64,000 nt of DNA from Anaerosalibacter bizertensis (GCF_009696605.1 NZ_VULR01000002.1:1-64000), one strand, 5' to 3'. Counted from the stretch's first letter, positions 22,290 through 30,019 are shown. Notes: generated from the sequence alone by a model not told the origin. A program made the numbers and translations.

Positions 22290-25200
22290 ATGTATAATGT
22301 ATCGACTGAATTTAAAAATAAAATAAAACAAAACAGCAGAAGGATTGCAGGAAAACTACTATTGGGAAATTTAGAGCTAACTCCCGAAGATATTATTAGC
22401 ATGAATATGGAATACTCATTAGGTAATGATGGAATACCAGCTATAGGTGGAGTCGTAGCTAGTAAATTGGAAGTAAAGCTATTCAGAGATAAGCTACCAC
22501 CTGTATTAACTACACAAGAATTAAAGCCTTATTTAGGTATAGAAGTATCTCCAGGAGTGATAGAATATGTACCTATGGGGGTATTCAGAATTAGTCCAAA
22601 GGATACTAAAAAAACAGATAAAACAATATCTTTGGTAGGATATGACATATTATTTATACTAGAGAATAGCCCCTATAATAGTAAGCTAAAGTTTCCTAAT
22701 ACATTGAATAACATTAAGACTGAACTTGAAACTAAAGGATTAAAATTTGCATCTCAAGCTCTAACAAATGTAACGATAAAGGAGAAACCTAAAACAATAA
22801 GAGAGCTGTTATCAGATATATCAGAATTATTAGGAATGAATGTAATAACTAACAAATTAGGTGAGATTGAATTTAGGCAACTAAACGTAGTTGAGTTTGA
22901 TTTAGATGCTAACAACTATTACGATTTTAAATTATTAGCAGATGATGACGTAAAGCTTACAAGATTGACAGTAGAAAAAGAAGGAGAAGAAAATAAAGAT
23001 TTAACCTACGGTGATGATACAGGATATACTATAAAGATTAAAAACGACTCTATTACTACTCAGAATGAATTGATTGCTGTATATAATAGAGTTTTTCCTC
23101 TTTCATATACTGCTTATGAGTGTGACATACAAGGCATGCCCCATGCTGAAGTAGGGGACATCATAAACCTAACAGATAGACATGGGAATAAGAGGAGTAT
23201 TCCTATTGCCTATCATAGGATAAGTTATTCGGGGGGACTTAGAAGCGAAATAAGGGCTAACGCTCCAAGTGGTGCGATAAGCTCTACAGGTTCTACTGGA
23301 AGCAATTCTATAACTCAATCTTTAAATGATTTGAGAGTCAACATATTAGAAGTAAATACAGTGCTAGCAGATAAAGTAAGCACAAATGAATTAGACGCTA
23401 ATGTTGCAAGAATAGAAAAGATTATAAATACTAATTTAGAATCTATAAATGCAAAGATAAAAATCATTGAAACTGAAGACTTAACAGCTATTAATGCACA
23501 TATAACAGCCCTTAAAGGTAATGTTGCAGAAATAGATACAATACTATCAAAAGAAGTCTTCGTAGAACTAGCAAGTGTAGGTCAAATATTAGCAGGAAGT
23601 GGAATTATAGCGGATGGAGCAATAGGTGATGCTCAAATAAATGCAGTAACAGCAGGAAAAATAAAATCCGGTACACTTGACACGTCGCTTGTAACAGTTG
23701 CAGGAGCGGACGGAAAACTTAACATTGCAGGTAATAGATTACAAGTCATCCATAATGGTCTTGAAAGGGTAGCTCTTGGAGATGTCAATAGAGATGGCAC
23801 TGTGTATGGTCTAAGAGTTAGAGGTGAAGATGGCGAAACTGTCTTATTTGATGAAAGAGGGCTTACTAGAGAAGGATTAACAGATGGAGCAATAAACGAT
23901 AGTAAAGTAGATGATGCAGCTAACATACAAGGGCATAAGCTAGATATTAATAGTGTAATAAGAGAGATTAATATAGGTGATGAAGTAATAAAAGGCACTA
24001 GGGTGCAAGTAGGAGATAGAACACTTGACGTTGAATTATCTACTCAAAAGTTAGCTATAGATGAAAATAGTCAAGAAATAAGTAATCAAAGAAGTGAAAT
24101 TAAAGCTTTAGATAATGCAATAAAATTTAAAGTAGATAATCAAGAGTTTAATCAGTACAGAACTACTAATGATGGAAATATAACTACAATTAACACTCAA
24201 CTTAGCAAAAATACAGCTAGTATAGATATATTAAAAGAAGAAATTAATTTTAAAGTTAGTCAGACTGATGTGGAAAAGCTGATTAATGAAATTGAAATTG
24301 GTGGCAGGAATTTAATAAGAAATAGTGATTTTAGCAATGAAGACCGATATTGGATAGCAGGGGATAATACTAATGTGAATTTTTACAGTTTTGGTGCAAT
24401 GATAAAACCTATAGATATCGGAACTGCGACCTTAACGCAAACTATACGGTTAGATTCTGCAATTAGGTATCAACAACATTACTCTATTTCTATTCATCAC
24501 GGCTCTGATATGGGTGAACCTTACAGACGCACCTTTATAGTTGTTGATTTTATCAATCATCACGATGAAATTATCGAGAGTAAAACAATATACGAATTTA
24601 ACGCCTCTTTTTCATGGATAACAACAAAGATTAGCTTTTTATCTCCAGCTATGACTGCAAAGATACGGATAAACATAAGTATTGAAGTTATTGATTTATT
24701 GCAAAGATACTTAGTTAAATGGATAAAATTAGAAGAAGGAACAAAAGCAACAGACTGGACTCCTGCTCCCGAAGATATAGAAAATGAAATAACAGCTATA
24801 AATACAAAAGTGGCAGGTATAGATATTACCCTAGATGATATAACTAGTCGAGTATCTAGCACAGAATCAAAGATAATAAAAGTAAACGATGAAGTATCTG
24901 CAATAGAATCACGCGTATCAATAGCAGAACAGAAAATTACAGATGATTCTATAATCAATACAGTAAGAAGTTCTACAGCATATAAAAATGATTTAGATAA
25001 TAAAGCTAATCAAGAAGATTTAAACCTTGCAACTAATAAAATAACTACATTAGAGCAAACATCCGAGAAATTTAAAATAAGCATAAATAAGTATGAAAAC
25101 GGTAAATTAAAGGGTGCTTATTACGATTTTACAGGGGAAGCGGCAATTTTTAAAGGTGCAGGATTCGTTATATTAAATGATAACTATACAAGTGTATTGC

Positions 25201-26207
25201 AAGGAGATACAGAAGGTAACTTGCATATAGTAGGGGATTTTGTAGCTTATCAAAATGGAGAAAGAGCAGTTCATCTTACGAAAAATTCAATACGATTCCA
25301 TAACTGGTATAAACCTCTTGACAATCCTGTTGTAGGAACGATTTATGGTGCGAAGAGGTTAGTATCTGAATCGGAGCCAGGACTGGCAATAACCCATTAT
25401 CAAAATTCTAGATTTTCTATACTTCATAGTAGCAGTACAAATTCTAATCCTTATATAGATTTTGATGTAAATAATGTATTAGGTGTGAATAGTGAATATC
25501 CTATACAAACTTATGAGCCTACTATATTTTTTCAGAAGATAAGATGTGACAGTAGCCTGTATTTTGGGGATAATGTTAGAATACGTCCATTTGGCAATAA
25601 GTTAACATATAAAGCTGAAAATCATGAATTTTTGTCTCTCTATGACTCTGTTTTATTTACCTATAATGGTATGAGGGGTGCGTTTGAATATAATAGAAAA
25701 GTTAATATAACAGGAGATTTGTCGGTAAGTGGTAAAAAGAACTCTTTACAAAAAACTGAAAATCATGGTGAAAGACTTATAAACGCCTACGAAACAGCAG
25801 AATATTTCTTTGGTGATATTGGAAGTGGAAAAATAGATGAAGGCGGTCTTTGTTATATTTATATAGATGATATTTTCCAGGAATGTGTTAATACAGAGAT
25901 TGAATATCATGTGTTTTTACAAAAATGTGGTCAAGGTGATGTGTGGATTAAAGAAAAACATGAAACTTATTTTATAGTAGAAGGTACTTCCGGATTAAAT
26001 TTTAGTTGGGAACTTAAAGCTAAGAGAAAGGGTTATGAGCAACACAGGTTAGAACAACCTGATAATTTTGACCTTGGGAGAGACGATTCTGTAAGCTTTG
26101 ACAGAGATTTTGAACATGAAGATAAAAAAGATAAGGAATTAGAAAAAACATATGATGATAAATTGAATTTTGATTTAGTAAACTTATTATTAAAGGAGGT
26201 AGCATAA
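22290..26207 (+). CDS. phage tail tip / receptor-binding protein (1305 aa)
   Basis: The largest prophage gene. Residues about 1-335 resemble the distal-tail/Tal hub family (KLLLGNLELTPEDIISMNME; CDIQGMPHAEVGDIINLTD). Residues about 345-420 and 590-680 are coiled coil/linker segments (DKVSTNELDANVARIEK and similar). A carbohydrate-binding-like module begins at IEIGGRNLIRNSDFSNEDRY (about residue 670) and ends with TKATDWTPAPEDIE. A second coiled segment and a C-terminal domain (after about 950) probably form the receptor contact. It joins the tail tip and binds the host surface. Adsorption specificity cannot be read from sequence. Confidence 0.82.
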   Translation: MYNVSTEFKNKIKQNSRRIAGKLLLGNLELTPEDIISMNMEYSLGNDGIPAIGGVVASKLEVKLFRDKLPPVLTTQELKPYLGIEVSPGVIEYVPMGVFRISPKDTKKTDKTISLVGYDILFILENSPYNSKLKFPNTLNNIKTELETKGLKFASQALTNVTIKEKPKTIRELLSDISELLGMNVITNKLGEIEFRQLNVVEFDLDANNYYDFKLLADDDVKLTRLTVEKEGEENKDLTYGDDTGYTIKIKNDSITTQNELIAVYNRVFPLSYTAYECDIQGMPHAEVGDIINLTDRHGNKRSIPIAYHRISYSGGLRSEIRANAPSGAISSTGSTGSNSITQSLNDLRVNILEVNTVLADKVSTNELDANVARIEKIINTNLESINAKIKIIETEDLTAINAHITALKGNVAEIDTILSKEVFVELASVGQILAGSGIIADGAIGDAQINAVTAGKIKSGTLDTSLVTVAGADGKLNIAGNRLQVIHNGLERVALGDVNRDGTVYGLRVRGEDGETVLFDERGLTREGLTDGAINDSKVDDAANIQGHKLDINSVIREINIGDEVIKGTRVQVGDRTLDVELSTQKLAIDENSQEISNQRSEIKALDNAIKFKVDNQEFNQYRTTNDGNITTINTQLSKNTASIDILKEEINFKVSQTDVEKLINEIEIGGRNLIRNSDFSNEDRYWIAGDNTNVNFYSFGAMIKPIDIGTATLTQTIRLDSAIRYQQHYSISIHHGSDMGEPYRRTFIVVDFINHHDEIIESKTIYEFNASFSWITTKISFLSPAMTAKIRINISIEVIDLLQRYLVKWIKLEEGTKATDWTPAPEDIENEITAINTKVAGIDITLDDITSRVSSTESKIIKVNDEVSAIESRVSIAEQKITDDSIINTVRSSTAYKNDLDNKANQEDLNLATNKITTLEQTSEKFKISINKYENGKLKGAYYDFTGEAAIFKGAGFVILNDNYTSVLQGDTEGNLHIVGDFVAYQNGERAVHLTKNSIRFHNWYKPLDNPVVGTIYGAKRLVSESEPGLAITHYQNSRFSILHSSSTNSNPYIDFDVNNVLGVNSEYPIQTYEPTIFFQKIRCDSSLYFGDNVRIRPFGNKLTYKAENHEFLSLYDSVLFTYNGMRGAFEYNRKVNITGDLSVSGKKNSLQKTENHGERLINAYETAEYFFGDIGSGKIDEGGLCYIYIDDIFQECVNTEIEYHVFLQKCGQGDVWIKEKHETYFIVEGTSGLNFSWELKAKRKGYEQHRLEQPDNFDLGRDDSVSFDRDFEHEDKKDKELEKTYDDKLNFDLVNLLLKEVA

Positions 26208-26413
26208 TGAAGTTATTAACAGGTTTTGCAGTAATAAATAATAGAAATGGTAAAATGATTTCATATACCTATGATACAGTAGATGAAAAAGGAAGTTTAA
26301 AAGATTCAAACAAAAAAGAAAGCTTTGTAGTATTAGAGAATGAAGAAGAATTAAAAACAGCAGTAGAAGGACTAGAGCAATTAGTAGAAAATAGAATGAA
26401 TGAAGAAGATTAA
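26207..26413 (+). CDS. phage small protein after the tail tip gene, 68 aa
   Basis: The ATG overlaps the previous stop (TAATGA), with AAGGAGG inside the preceding gene. LTGFAVINNRNGKMISYTYD begins a small acidic protein. Its stop lies in a terminator hairpin that ends the tail operon. No family recognised. Confidence 0.65.
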   Translation: MKLLTGFAVINNRNGKMISYTYDTVDEKGSLKDSNKKESFVVLENEEELKTAVEGLEQLVENRMNEED

Positions 26414-26434
26414 GCCTTAAAGGGCTTATTTTTA
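26411..26434 (+). terminator. terminator at the end of the tail operon
   Basis: TAAGCC-TTAAAG-GGCTTA followed by TTTTTAT. It separates structural genes from the lysis cassette. Confidence 0.65.
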
Positions 26435-26465
26435 TACTCAAAATTAAATATTCTGGAGGTAGAAA

Positions 26466-26699
26466 ATGAATCATGAAGTTATGGAAATGAAAATTACTGA
26501 ACATGATGAAAAATTATCAGAACTAGATAAAAGAATGGATAAAAATGATAGAGAGAACGCTGAATTTAAGATACAGATTAAAAACCTTTGTGAAACTATT
26601 CAAGGGCTTACAACAACAATGAAGTGGTTTATAGGTTTATTAGTAGGAGCTTTTATAGGCTTCTTTTTTTATGCAGTTCAACAAGGATTATTTAAATGA
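26466..26699 (+). CDS. xhlA: XhlA-like membrane protein (lysis cassette)
   Basis: 77 residues. A charged coiled N-terminus (MKITEHDEKLSELDKRMDKN) and one C-terminal transmembrane helix (MKWFIGLLVGAFIGFFFYAV) are the haemolysin XhlA layout. In Bacillus PBSX, XhlA works with the holin XhlB to release the amidase. It lies directly before the holin gene, with TGGAGGT before the ATG. Confidence 0.88.
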   Translation: MNHEVMEMKITEHDEKLSELDKRMDKNDRENAEFKIQIKNLCETIQGLTTTMKWFIGLLVGAFIGFFFYAVQQGLFK

Positions 26700-26714
26700 T
26701 AAGGAGGTGACATT

Positions 26715-27011
26715 ATGCTAGATGATTTTATGACTGTGGATACATTAACTACATTTACAGGCCTAGTCATGGCAGTAGGTTTAATAGTCCAATTTACAAA
26801 AGGACTAGTAAAAAAGAGTTATGGAGATAGAGCTGTGAGATTATATGCTTTTGTTATATCTTTAATTTTAAACCTTGCTTTTGTAGGAGATTTTAGTAAT
26901 CTGCAAGGGATTATAGTTACAATAATAAATTCAATTCTTATAACTTTAACATCCATGGGAGGATATGAATTGATTGCAGATCCAAGGGCAGAAAAAGAAA
27001 GAATAAATTAA
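26715..27011 (+). CDS. phage holin
   Basis: 98 residues with three hydrophobic segments (about 12-30, 42-60 and 66-83), starting MLDDFMTVDTLTTFTGLVMA, and an acidic tail ADPRAEKERIN. Size, position between XhlA and amidase, and topology identify a holin, which forms membrane holes timed for lysis. AAGGAGGTGAC precedes the ATG. Confidence 0.82.
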   Translation: MLDDFMTVDTLTTFTGLVMAVGLIVQFTKGLVKKSYGDRAVRLYAFVISLILNLAFVGDFSNLQGIIVTIINSILITLTSMGGYELIADPRAEKERIN

Positions 27012-27028
27012 AAAGGAGAGGATTTATA

Positions 27029-27796
27029 ATGAAGATAGCTCTAAGTGCAGGACATAATGTATATATAGGAAGTAATTTTGATTGTGGAGCAGTTGGGAAT
27101 GGAAAACGTGAGGCAGATATAACTAAAGCAACTGTAAAGAATTTAATTTCATTGTTGGAATCACAAGGGCATAAGGTAAAAGATGTCACACCTTATAATC
27201 AGAAGTTTAGTGAGAAGAAATCACATCATTTAAAAAGATGTAGAGAAGTTGATAATTTTGGAGCAGATCTATATTTAGATGTTCATATAAATGCAGGTGG
27301 AGGAACTGGAGTAGAAACATGGATATATAGTAATGGAAGTTCTTCAAAGAAACATGCTGAAAAAATATGTAACAATGTTTCTAGACATATTGGCATTAGA
27401 AATAGGGGAGTGAAAGTAAACCCTAATTATTGGTCCTTAAAACATTGTAAAGCACCAGCTATTATTATAGAAGGTTGTTTTATTGATAATGCTAATGATG
27501 TAAAGAAATTGAATCCTAAAAATTATGCAGAAGCTATAGCTATGAGTTTTGGTGAAATTAAAGAATCTAAACCTAATACAGATAAGAAATTATATAGAGT
27601 ACAAACTGGTGCATTTTCTGTGAGAAAGAATGCAGATGATTTATTGAAAAAGCTAAAAGCAAAAGGTTATGATGCTATAGTTGTACAAGATAAAGGATTA
27701 TATAAAGTCCAAACTGGTGCGTTTAGCAAGAGAGAAAATGCTAATAAGTTAGTTATGCAACTAAAGAAAGATGGATTTGAAGCCTTCATTGTATAA
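27029..27796 (+). CDS. endolysin: amidase_3 with SPOR domain
   Basis: 255 residues. Residues 1-178 are an N-acetylmuramoyl-L-alanine amidase_3 domain: zinc ligands H9, E28 and H86 and catalytic E148 (IIIEGCFIDN). Residues about 185-255 hold two repeats (LYRVQTGAFSVRKNADDLLK; LYKVQTGAFSKRENANKLV) of a SPOR peptidoglycan-binding domain. No signal peptide, as expected for holin-dependent export. It cleaves the stem peptide from the glycan to lyse the host. SPOR domains are common in clostridial prophage lysins. Confidence 0.95.
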   Translation: MKIALSAGHNVYIGSNFDCGAVGNGKREADITKATVKNLISLLESQGHKVKDVTPYNQKFSEKKSHHLKRCREVDNFGADLYLDVHINAGGGTGVETWIYSNGSSSKKHAEKICNNVSRHIGIRNRGVKVNPNYWSLKHCKAPAIIIEGCFIDNANDVKKLNPKNYAEAIAMSFGEIKESKPNTDKKLYRVQTGAFSVRKNADDLLKKLKAKGYDAIVVQDKGLYKVQTGAFSKRENANKLVMQLKKDGFEAFIV

Positions 27797-27865
27797 TTTC
27801 CAATGACATTTAAAAATAGAAGCAGAATTCCAACAATATAGCTCAAAATTCCAATATTAATTTTA

Positions 27866-27898
27866 GACCTGGTTTATTGCCAGGTCCTTTTTTATTTT
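27866..27898 (+). terminator. strong terminator after the lysis cassette
   Basis: GACCTGG-TTTATTG-CCAGGTC followed by CTTTTTTATTTT. This ends the late operon. The rest of the 324-base gap to 28121 shows no gene, only the LexA-box promoter at its right end. Confidence 0.85.
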
Positions 27899-28061
27899 AC
27901 TAATCTTACCTAAAACTGACCGTCTATTTCCTCTATATCCAAGCTATTTTAACTCTAGCAATATAATTCTATTCTAATAAGGTCAAATCTTAATATAAGC
28001 TAAATACAGGCTCATAAAGCTAATTACTTATATTTTTTAGCATATCTGTTTTTTTATTATC

Positions 28062-28090
28062 TTTACACAGAACTTATGTTCTGATATACT
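28062..28090 (+). promoter_or_regulatory. SOS promoter: LexA box between -35 and -10
   Basis: TTTACA (28062-28067), 17-bp spacer, TATACT (28085-28090). The spacer contains GAAC-TTAT-GTTC (28070-28081), an exact GAACN4GTTC Firmicute LexA box. A LexA repressor there would block RNA polymerase until DNA damage. It drives the small gene at 28121. Confidence 0.8.
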
Positions 28091-28120
28091 CATTAAAGAG
28101 GATAAAAAGGGGAGATTTAT

Positions 28121-28357
28121 ATGCTAAAAGAAAAAGAATTAAATATTATTAAGAGCAAAATAAAAAATAAAATTCCATTAGATATAGATGAGATATCAGG
28201 ATATCTTAATATAAAAGAAAAAATAATAAAAAATATATTTGTTATGTATGAAGCATTTGGAAGAAAATCAGTAGAGAGTATTACATTATCTGATGAAGAA
28301 ATAGATCGTATTATTAGCTTAAAATACCCAAATGTTATTACATATAAAAAAGACTAG
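28121..28357 (+). CDS. small SOS-regulated gene at the prophage end, 78 aa
   Basis: 78 residues, charged, helical; no recognised domain. EKELNIIKSKIKNKIPLDID could include a helix-turn-helix-like section. GGGGAG precedes the ATG, and the promoter has a LexA box in its spacer. It has its own terminator. Position between the lysis cassette and the attachment site, with damage-induced expression, suggests a role in prophage induction, excision or host response; the exact function is unknown. Confidence 0.75.
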   Translation: MLKEKELNIIKSKIKNKIPLDIDEISGYLNIKEKIIKNIFVMYEAFGRKSVESITLSDEEIDRIISLKYPNVITYKKD

Positions 28358-28376
28358 ATTTTCTAGTCTTTTTTTA
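28348..28376 (+). terminator. terminator of the SOS-regulated gene
   Basis: AAAGACTAGA-TTT-TCTAGTCTTT followed by TTTTA; the 5' arm includes the stop codon at 28355-28357. Single-gene transcription unit. Confidence 0.85.
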
Positions 28377-28377
28377 C

Positions 28378-28420
28378 TGGGGACATTTTGGGGACATTTT
28401 TAAAGATTTGGGGACATAAA
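28378..28420 (+). repeat. three TGGGGACAT repeats near attR
   Basis: TGGGGACAT begins at 28378, 28389 and 28409, spaced 11 and 20 bases, in a non-coding stretch just inside the phage right end. Such short phased repeats near a core site are typical integrase or excisionase arm-binding sites. Assignment is inference. Confidence 0.5.
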
Positions 28421-28507
28421 TAGATATAAACAAAAGCGACAAAACAAACAAATGGCTTAAAATACATGGTTATAAAAATATAAAAATACATAAATTCAAT
28501 ATATATG

Positions 28508-28556
28508 CTGACTTCGAATCAGTCGGTTGGGGGTTCGAATCCCTCAGGGTGTGCCA
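28508..28556 (+). other. attR: 3' part of a tRNA-Arg(TCG) gene, right prophage junction
   Basis: The bases give an anticodon stem-loop CTGA-CTTCGAA-TCAG (anticodon TCG), a variable loop, T-arm GGGGG-TTCGAAT-CCCTC, the 3' acceptor AGGGTGT, G and encoded CCA (28554-28556). The D-arm and 5' acceptor strand are missing: the DNA just upstream is unrelated. A tRNA 3' half at a phage edge marks an attachment site; the intact tRNA should be at the left junction, outside the window. Confidence 0.85.
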
Positions 28557-28564
28557 TCTTAATA

Positions 28565-28595
28565 TAAAAAAATGTCGGGGAATGTCCCCGACCTA
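28565..28595 (-). terminator. terminator of the minus-strand LLFFFLLLV gene
   Basis: GTCGGGGA-ATG-TCCCCGAC, an eight-pair stem; on the minus strand it is followed by ATTTTTTTATATT. It ends the gene 28598-28807 just outside attR. Confidence 0.85.
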
Positions 28596-28597
28596 AA

Positions 28598-28807
28598 CTA
28601 ACAACCACAAGTGTTATCGCAATTACAGAATAAAATTACTAAAAGTAGGAAGAAGAAAAGTAGAGAATCATTGCTATCTTCATACCTATAATCACAGTTA
28701 CAGAAGATAACAACTAGGAGTAAAAAGAAAAATAATAGTGAAGTATCGTCATTACAATCACTTAAAATATTACCCAATATTCCAGTTTTTTTAGTATCAT
28801 CAGTCAT
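28598..28807 (-). CDS. double-repeat LLFFFLLLV-family protein, 69 aa
   Basis: 69 residues from ATG 28807, seven bases after GGAGG. A polar head (MTDDTKKTGILGNILSDCN) is followed by two near-identical units, DDTSLLFFFLLLVVIFCNCD and NDSLLFFFLLLVILFCNCD, separated by YRYEDS, then NTCGC. So this is an internal tandem duplication of the unit seen once in 2397-2501 and 29362-29487. Each unit is one hydrophobic helix with a Cys-x-Cys tail. The upstream sigma-K-like promoter suggests late sporulation expression; function unknown. Confidence 0.8.
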   Translation of the reverse strand: MTDDTKKTGILGNILSDCNDDTSLLFFFLLLVVIFCNCDYRYEDSNDSLLFFFLLLVILFCNCDNTCGC

Positions 28808-28852
28808 AAGCACACCTCCATAGATAATTTAGAGTAAATTAACTTCCAATAT

Positions 28853-28880
28853 TAGATTATGTAGTTAGTTAAAAAGCGTG
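28853..28880 (-). promoter_or_regulatory. sigma-K-like promoter of the double-repeat gene
   Basis: Minus-strand reading: CACGC, 14 bases, CATAATCTA, about 45 bases before the ATG. The -10 is identical to that before the prophage copy. Confidence 0.55.
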
Positions 28881-28898
28881 CAAATAATTTTCTATAAA

Positions 28899-28934
28899 AA
28901 AGATGACAGAGTACATACCCTGTCATCTTTTTGT
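28899..28934. terminator. terminator of the HMA-like gene
   Basis: AAAAAGATGACAG and CTGTCATCTTTTT form a long stem with U/A runs on both sides. It ends the minus-strand gene that stops at 28935; it may act on both strands. Confidence 0.8.
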
Positions 28935-29132
28935 TTATAGAAAATTATTCTTCTTCAATTCACTTTCAAGAGTAGATGGAGAAACTTTAGAATCATCATA
29001 TTCTACTGTTATTGTATTAGCGCTGTCATCTAATCGAACAGCTTTTACTCCTTCTATAGAATGGAGAGAATTTTTTATATAATTTTCATCTACTCTGCCA
29101 AAACTTTGGGATACAAATTTCTTGACTTTCAA
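28935..29132 (-). CDS. HMA-fold-like protein lacking the metal-binding cysteines, 65 aa
   Basis: 65 residues from TTG 29132, seven bases after GGAGG. The pattern VKKFVSQSFGRVDENYIKNS, LHSIEGVKAVRLDDSANTIT, VEYDDSKVSPSTLESELKKN reads as the beta-alpha-beta-beta-alpha-beta ferredoxin-like HMA (heavy-metal-associated) fold. The MxCxxC metal loop is absent (SQSFGRV instead). It therefore probably has another role than copper or zinc binding. Its own terminator and promoter region make it a single-gene unit. Confidence 0.7.
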   Translation of the reverse strand: MKVKKFVSQSFGRVDENYIKNSLHSIEGVKAVRLDDSANTITVEYDDSKVSPSTLESELKKNNFL

Positions 29133-29208
29133 GATATCACCTCCATTAAATAGTTTTATCAAAAATTAAATTATTATAACCTTAATAAAATATGTTAACA
29201 TATAAAAA

Positions 29209-29242
29209 AGCTAGTCTATTGAGCTGTAGACTAACTTTATGT
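29209..29242 (-). terminator. hairpin downstream of the single-repeat LLFFFLLLV gene
   Basis: AGTCTA-TTGAGCTG-TAGACT; on the minus strand followed by AGCTTTTTTATA. With the palindrome at 29279-29310 it is the second of two hairpins after the gene ending at 29362. Confidence 0.6.
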
Positions 29243-29278
29243 ATTTTATATATATTAAATTATATATATAATTTAATT

Positions 29279-29310
29279 CAAAATAGTCCATAATATTATG
29301 GACTATTTTG
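29279..29310. terminator. 32-bp perfect palindrome, bidirectional terminator
   Basis: CAAAATAGTCCATAAT is followed directly by its exact complement to 29310. The central 16 bases, TCCATAATATTATGGA (29287-29302), are also the centre of the palindrome at 36933-36964. Followed by TTTTG, and on the other strand by AATT-rich DNA. Confidence 0.65.
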
Positions 29311-29361
29311 TTTTGTAGATTACTAATTTAAGTATTTAAAAAATAGATAGTTCTATATTCA

Positions 29362-29487
29362 CTAATATCTATTATCAAAAGAACTAGTGAATAAAATTAC
29401 TAATAGAAGGAAGAAGAATAATAATGTATTTTCATCTCCGTCACCAAACAATCCACCTAATAATCCGCCACCTTTTTTTTCCGTCAT
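29362..29487 (-). CDS. single-repeat LLFFFLLLV-family protein, 41 aa
   Basis: 41 residues from ATG 29487 with AGGAGGTG upstream. The head is Gly-rich (KKGGGLLGGLFGDGDE), followed by NTLLFFFLLLVILF and a tail without the cysteines (TSSFDNRY). It shares the hydrophobic core and sigma-K-like promoter with the other two members. The Gly-rich head recalls small YjcZ-like spore proteins, but similarity beyond the hydrophobic run is weak. Confidence 0.75.
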   Translation of the reverse strand: MTEKKGGGLLGGLFGDGDENTLLFFFLLLVILFTSSFDNRY

Positions 29488-29530
29488 ATATACACCTCCT
29501 GGATTTAATAAATATTTTAATGCTACAATA

Positions 29531-29558
29531 TAGAATATGTTTTTTATGAGAAAGTGTT
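29531..29558 (-). promoter_or_regulatory. sigma-K-like promoter of the single-repeat gene
   Basis: Minus-strand reading: AACAC, 14 bases, CATATTCTA, about 43 bases before the ATG. Same layout as the other two family members. Confidence 0.5.
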
Positions 29559-29633
29559 ACAAATTAATATTTTGTAAGTATACCATTCTTCTTATAAGAA
29601 TATATTTATATAAATATATTTTTGAGGGGTGAT

Positions 29634-29807
29634 ATGGTGAAACATATGACTATAGTAGATTATGGAGATGGTTCAGATCTTAAAGAAAAAATATATGATT
29701 GGATATCGGAAAATGAAGGAGAAATACTTGAGATAATCGATATCGAATATGAAAATAGTGGGAATATTTTCTATGCAACAGTAACTTATGAAGAAAGAAG
29801 TGACTAA
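29634..29807 (+). CDS. small protein, possibly Cse60-like, 57 aa
   Basis: 57 residues from ATG 29634 with GAGGGGTG upstream. MVKHMTIVDYGDGSDLKEKI, IDIEYENSGNIFYATVTYEE: a small alpha/beta acidic protein. The pattern resembles the sporulation-linked Cse60 family of Firmicutes, but I hold this loosely. It is divergent from the sigma-K-like promoter gene to its left. A hairpin at about 29858-29900 follows. Confidence 0.55.
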   Translation: MVKHMTIVDYGDGSDLKEKIYDWISENEGEILEIIDIEYENSGNIFYATVTYEERSD

Positions 29808-29857
29808 TTTTGATGAAAATATATACTTCTAAAACTAAATAAGGTACATATTTGAAG

Positions 29858-29903
29858 AGTTCCTGTGTATTTACTGAAAAATATGCAGGAGCTATTTATA
29901 TAG
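29858..29903 (+). terminator. imperfect hairpin after the Cse60-like gene
   Basis: AGTTCCTGTGTATTT pairs with AAATATGCAGGAGCT, using G-U pairs in RNA, followed by ATTTATAT. Likely terminator before the transporter operon. Confidence 0.5.
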
Positions 29904-29960
29904 ATAATATAAATTAAAGTTATTTGGTGCATTATTTTTAACTATATTAATTAGAATGAA

Positions 29961-30002
29961 TTGACAATATTAGAGTATGGGTGTATTGTATAATTAATAC
30001 AC
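29961..30002 (+). promoter_or_regulatory. promoter and YtrA-type operator of the exporter operon
   Basis: TTGACA at 29961-29966, 14 bases, then a 22-bp operator 29981-30002 with half-sites GTGTATT and AATACAC. A -10 of TATTGT lies 17 bases after the -35, inside the operator. The same arrangement is found before the GntR gene (33605-33646), with 19 of 22 operator bases identical. Confidence 0.8.
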
Positions 30003-30019
30003 TAAAGAGGAGGATTCAA

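Noticed and set aside
28508..28556. Functional tRNA-Arg gene
   Set aside because: Only the anticodon arm to CCA is present; the 5' acceptor strand and D-arm are missing, so it cannot fold as a full tRNA. Kept as attR.
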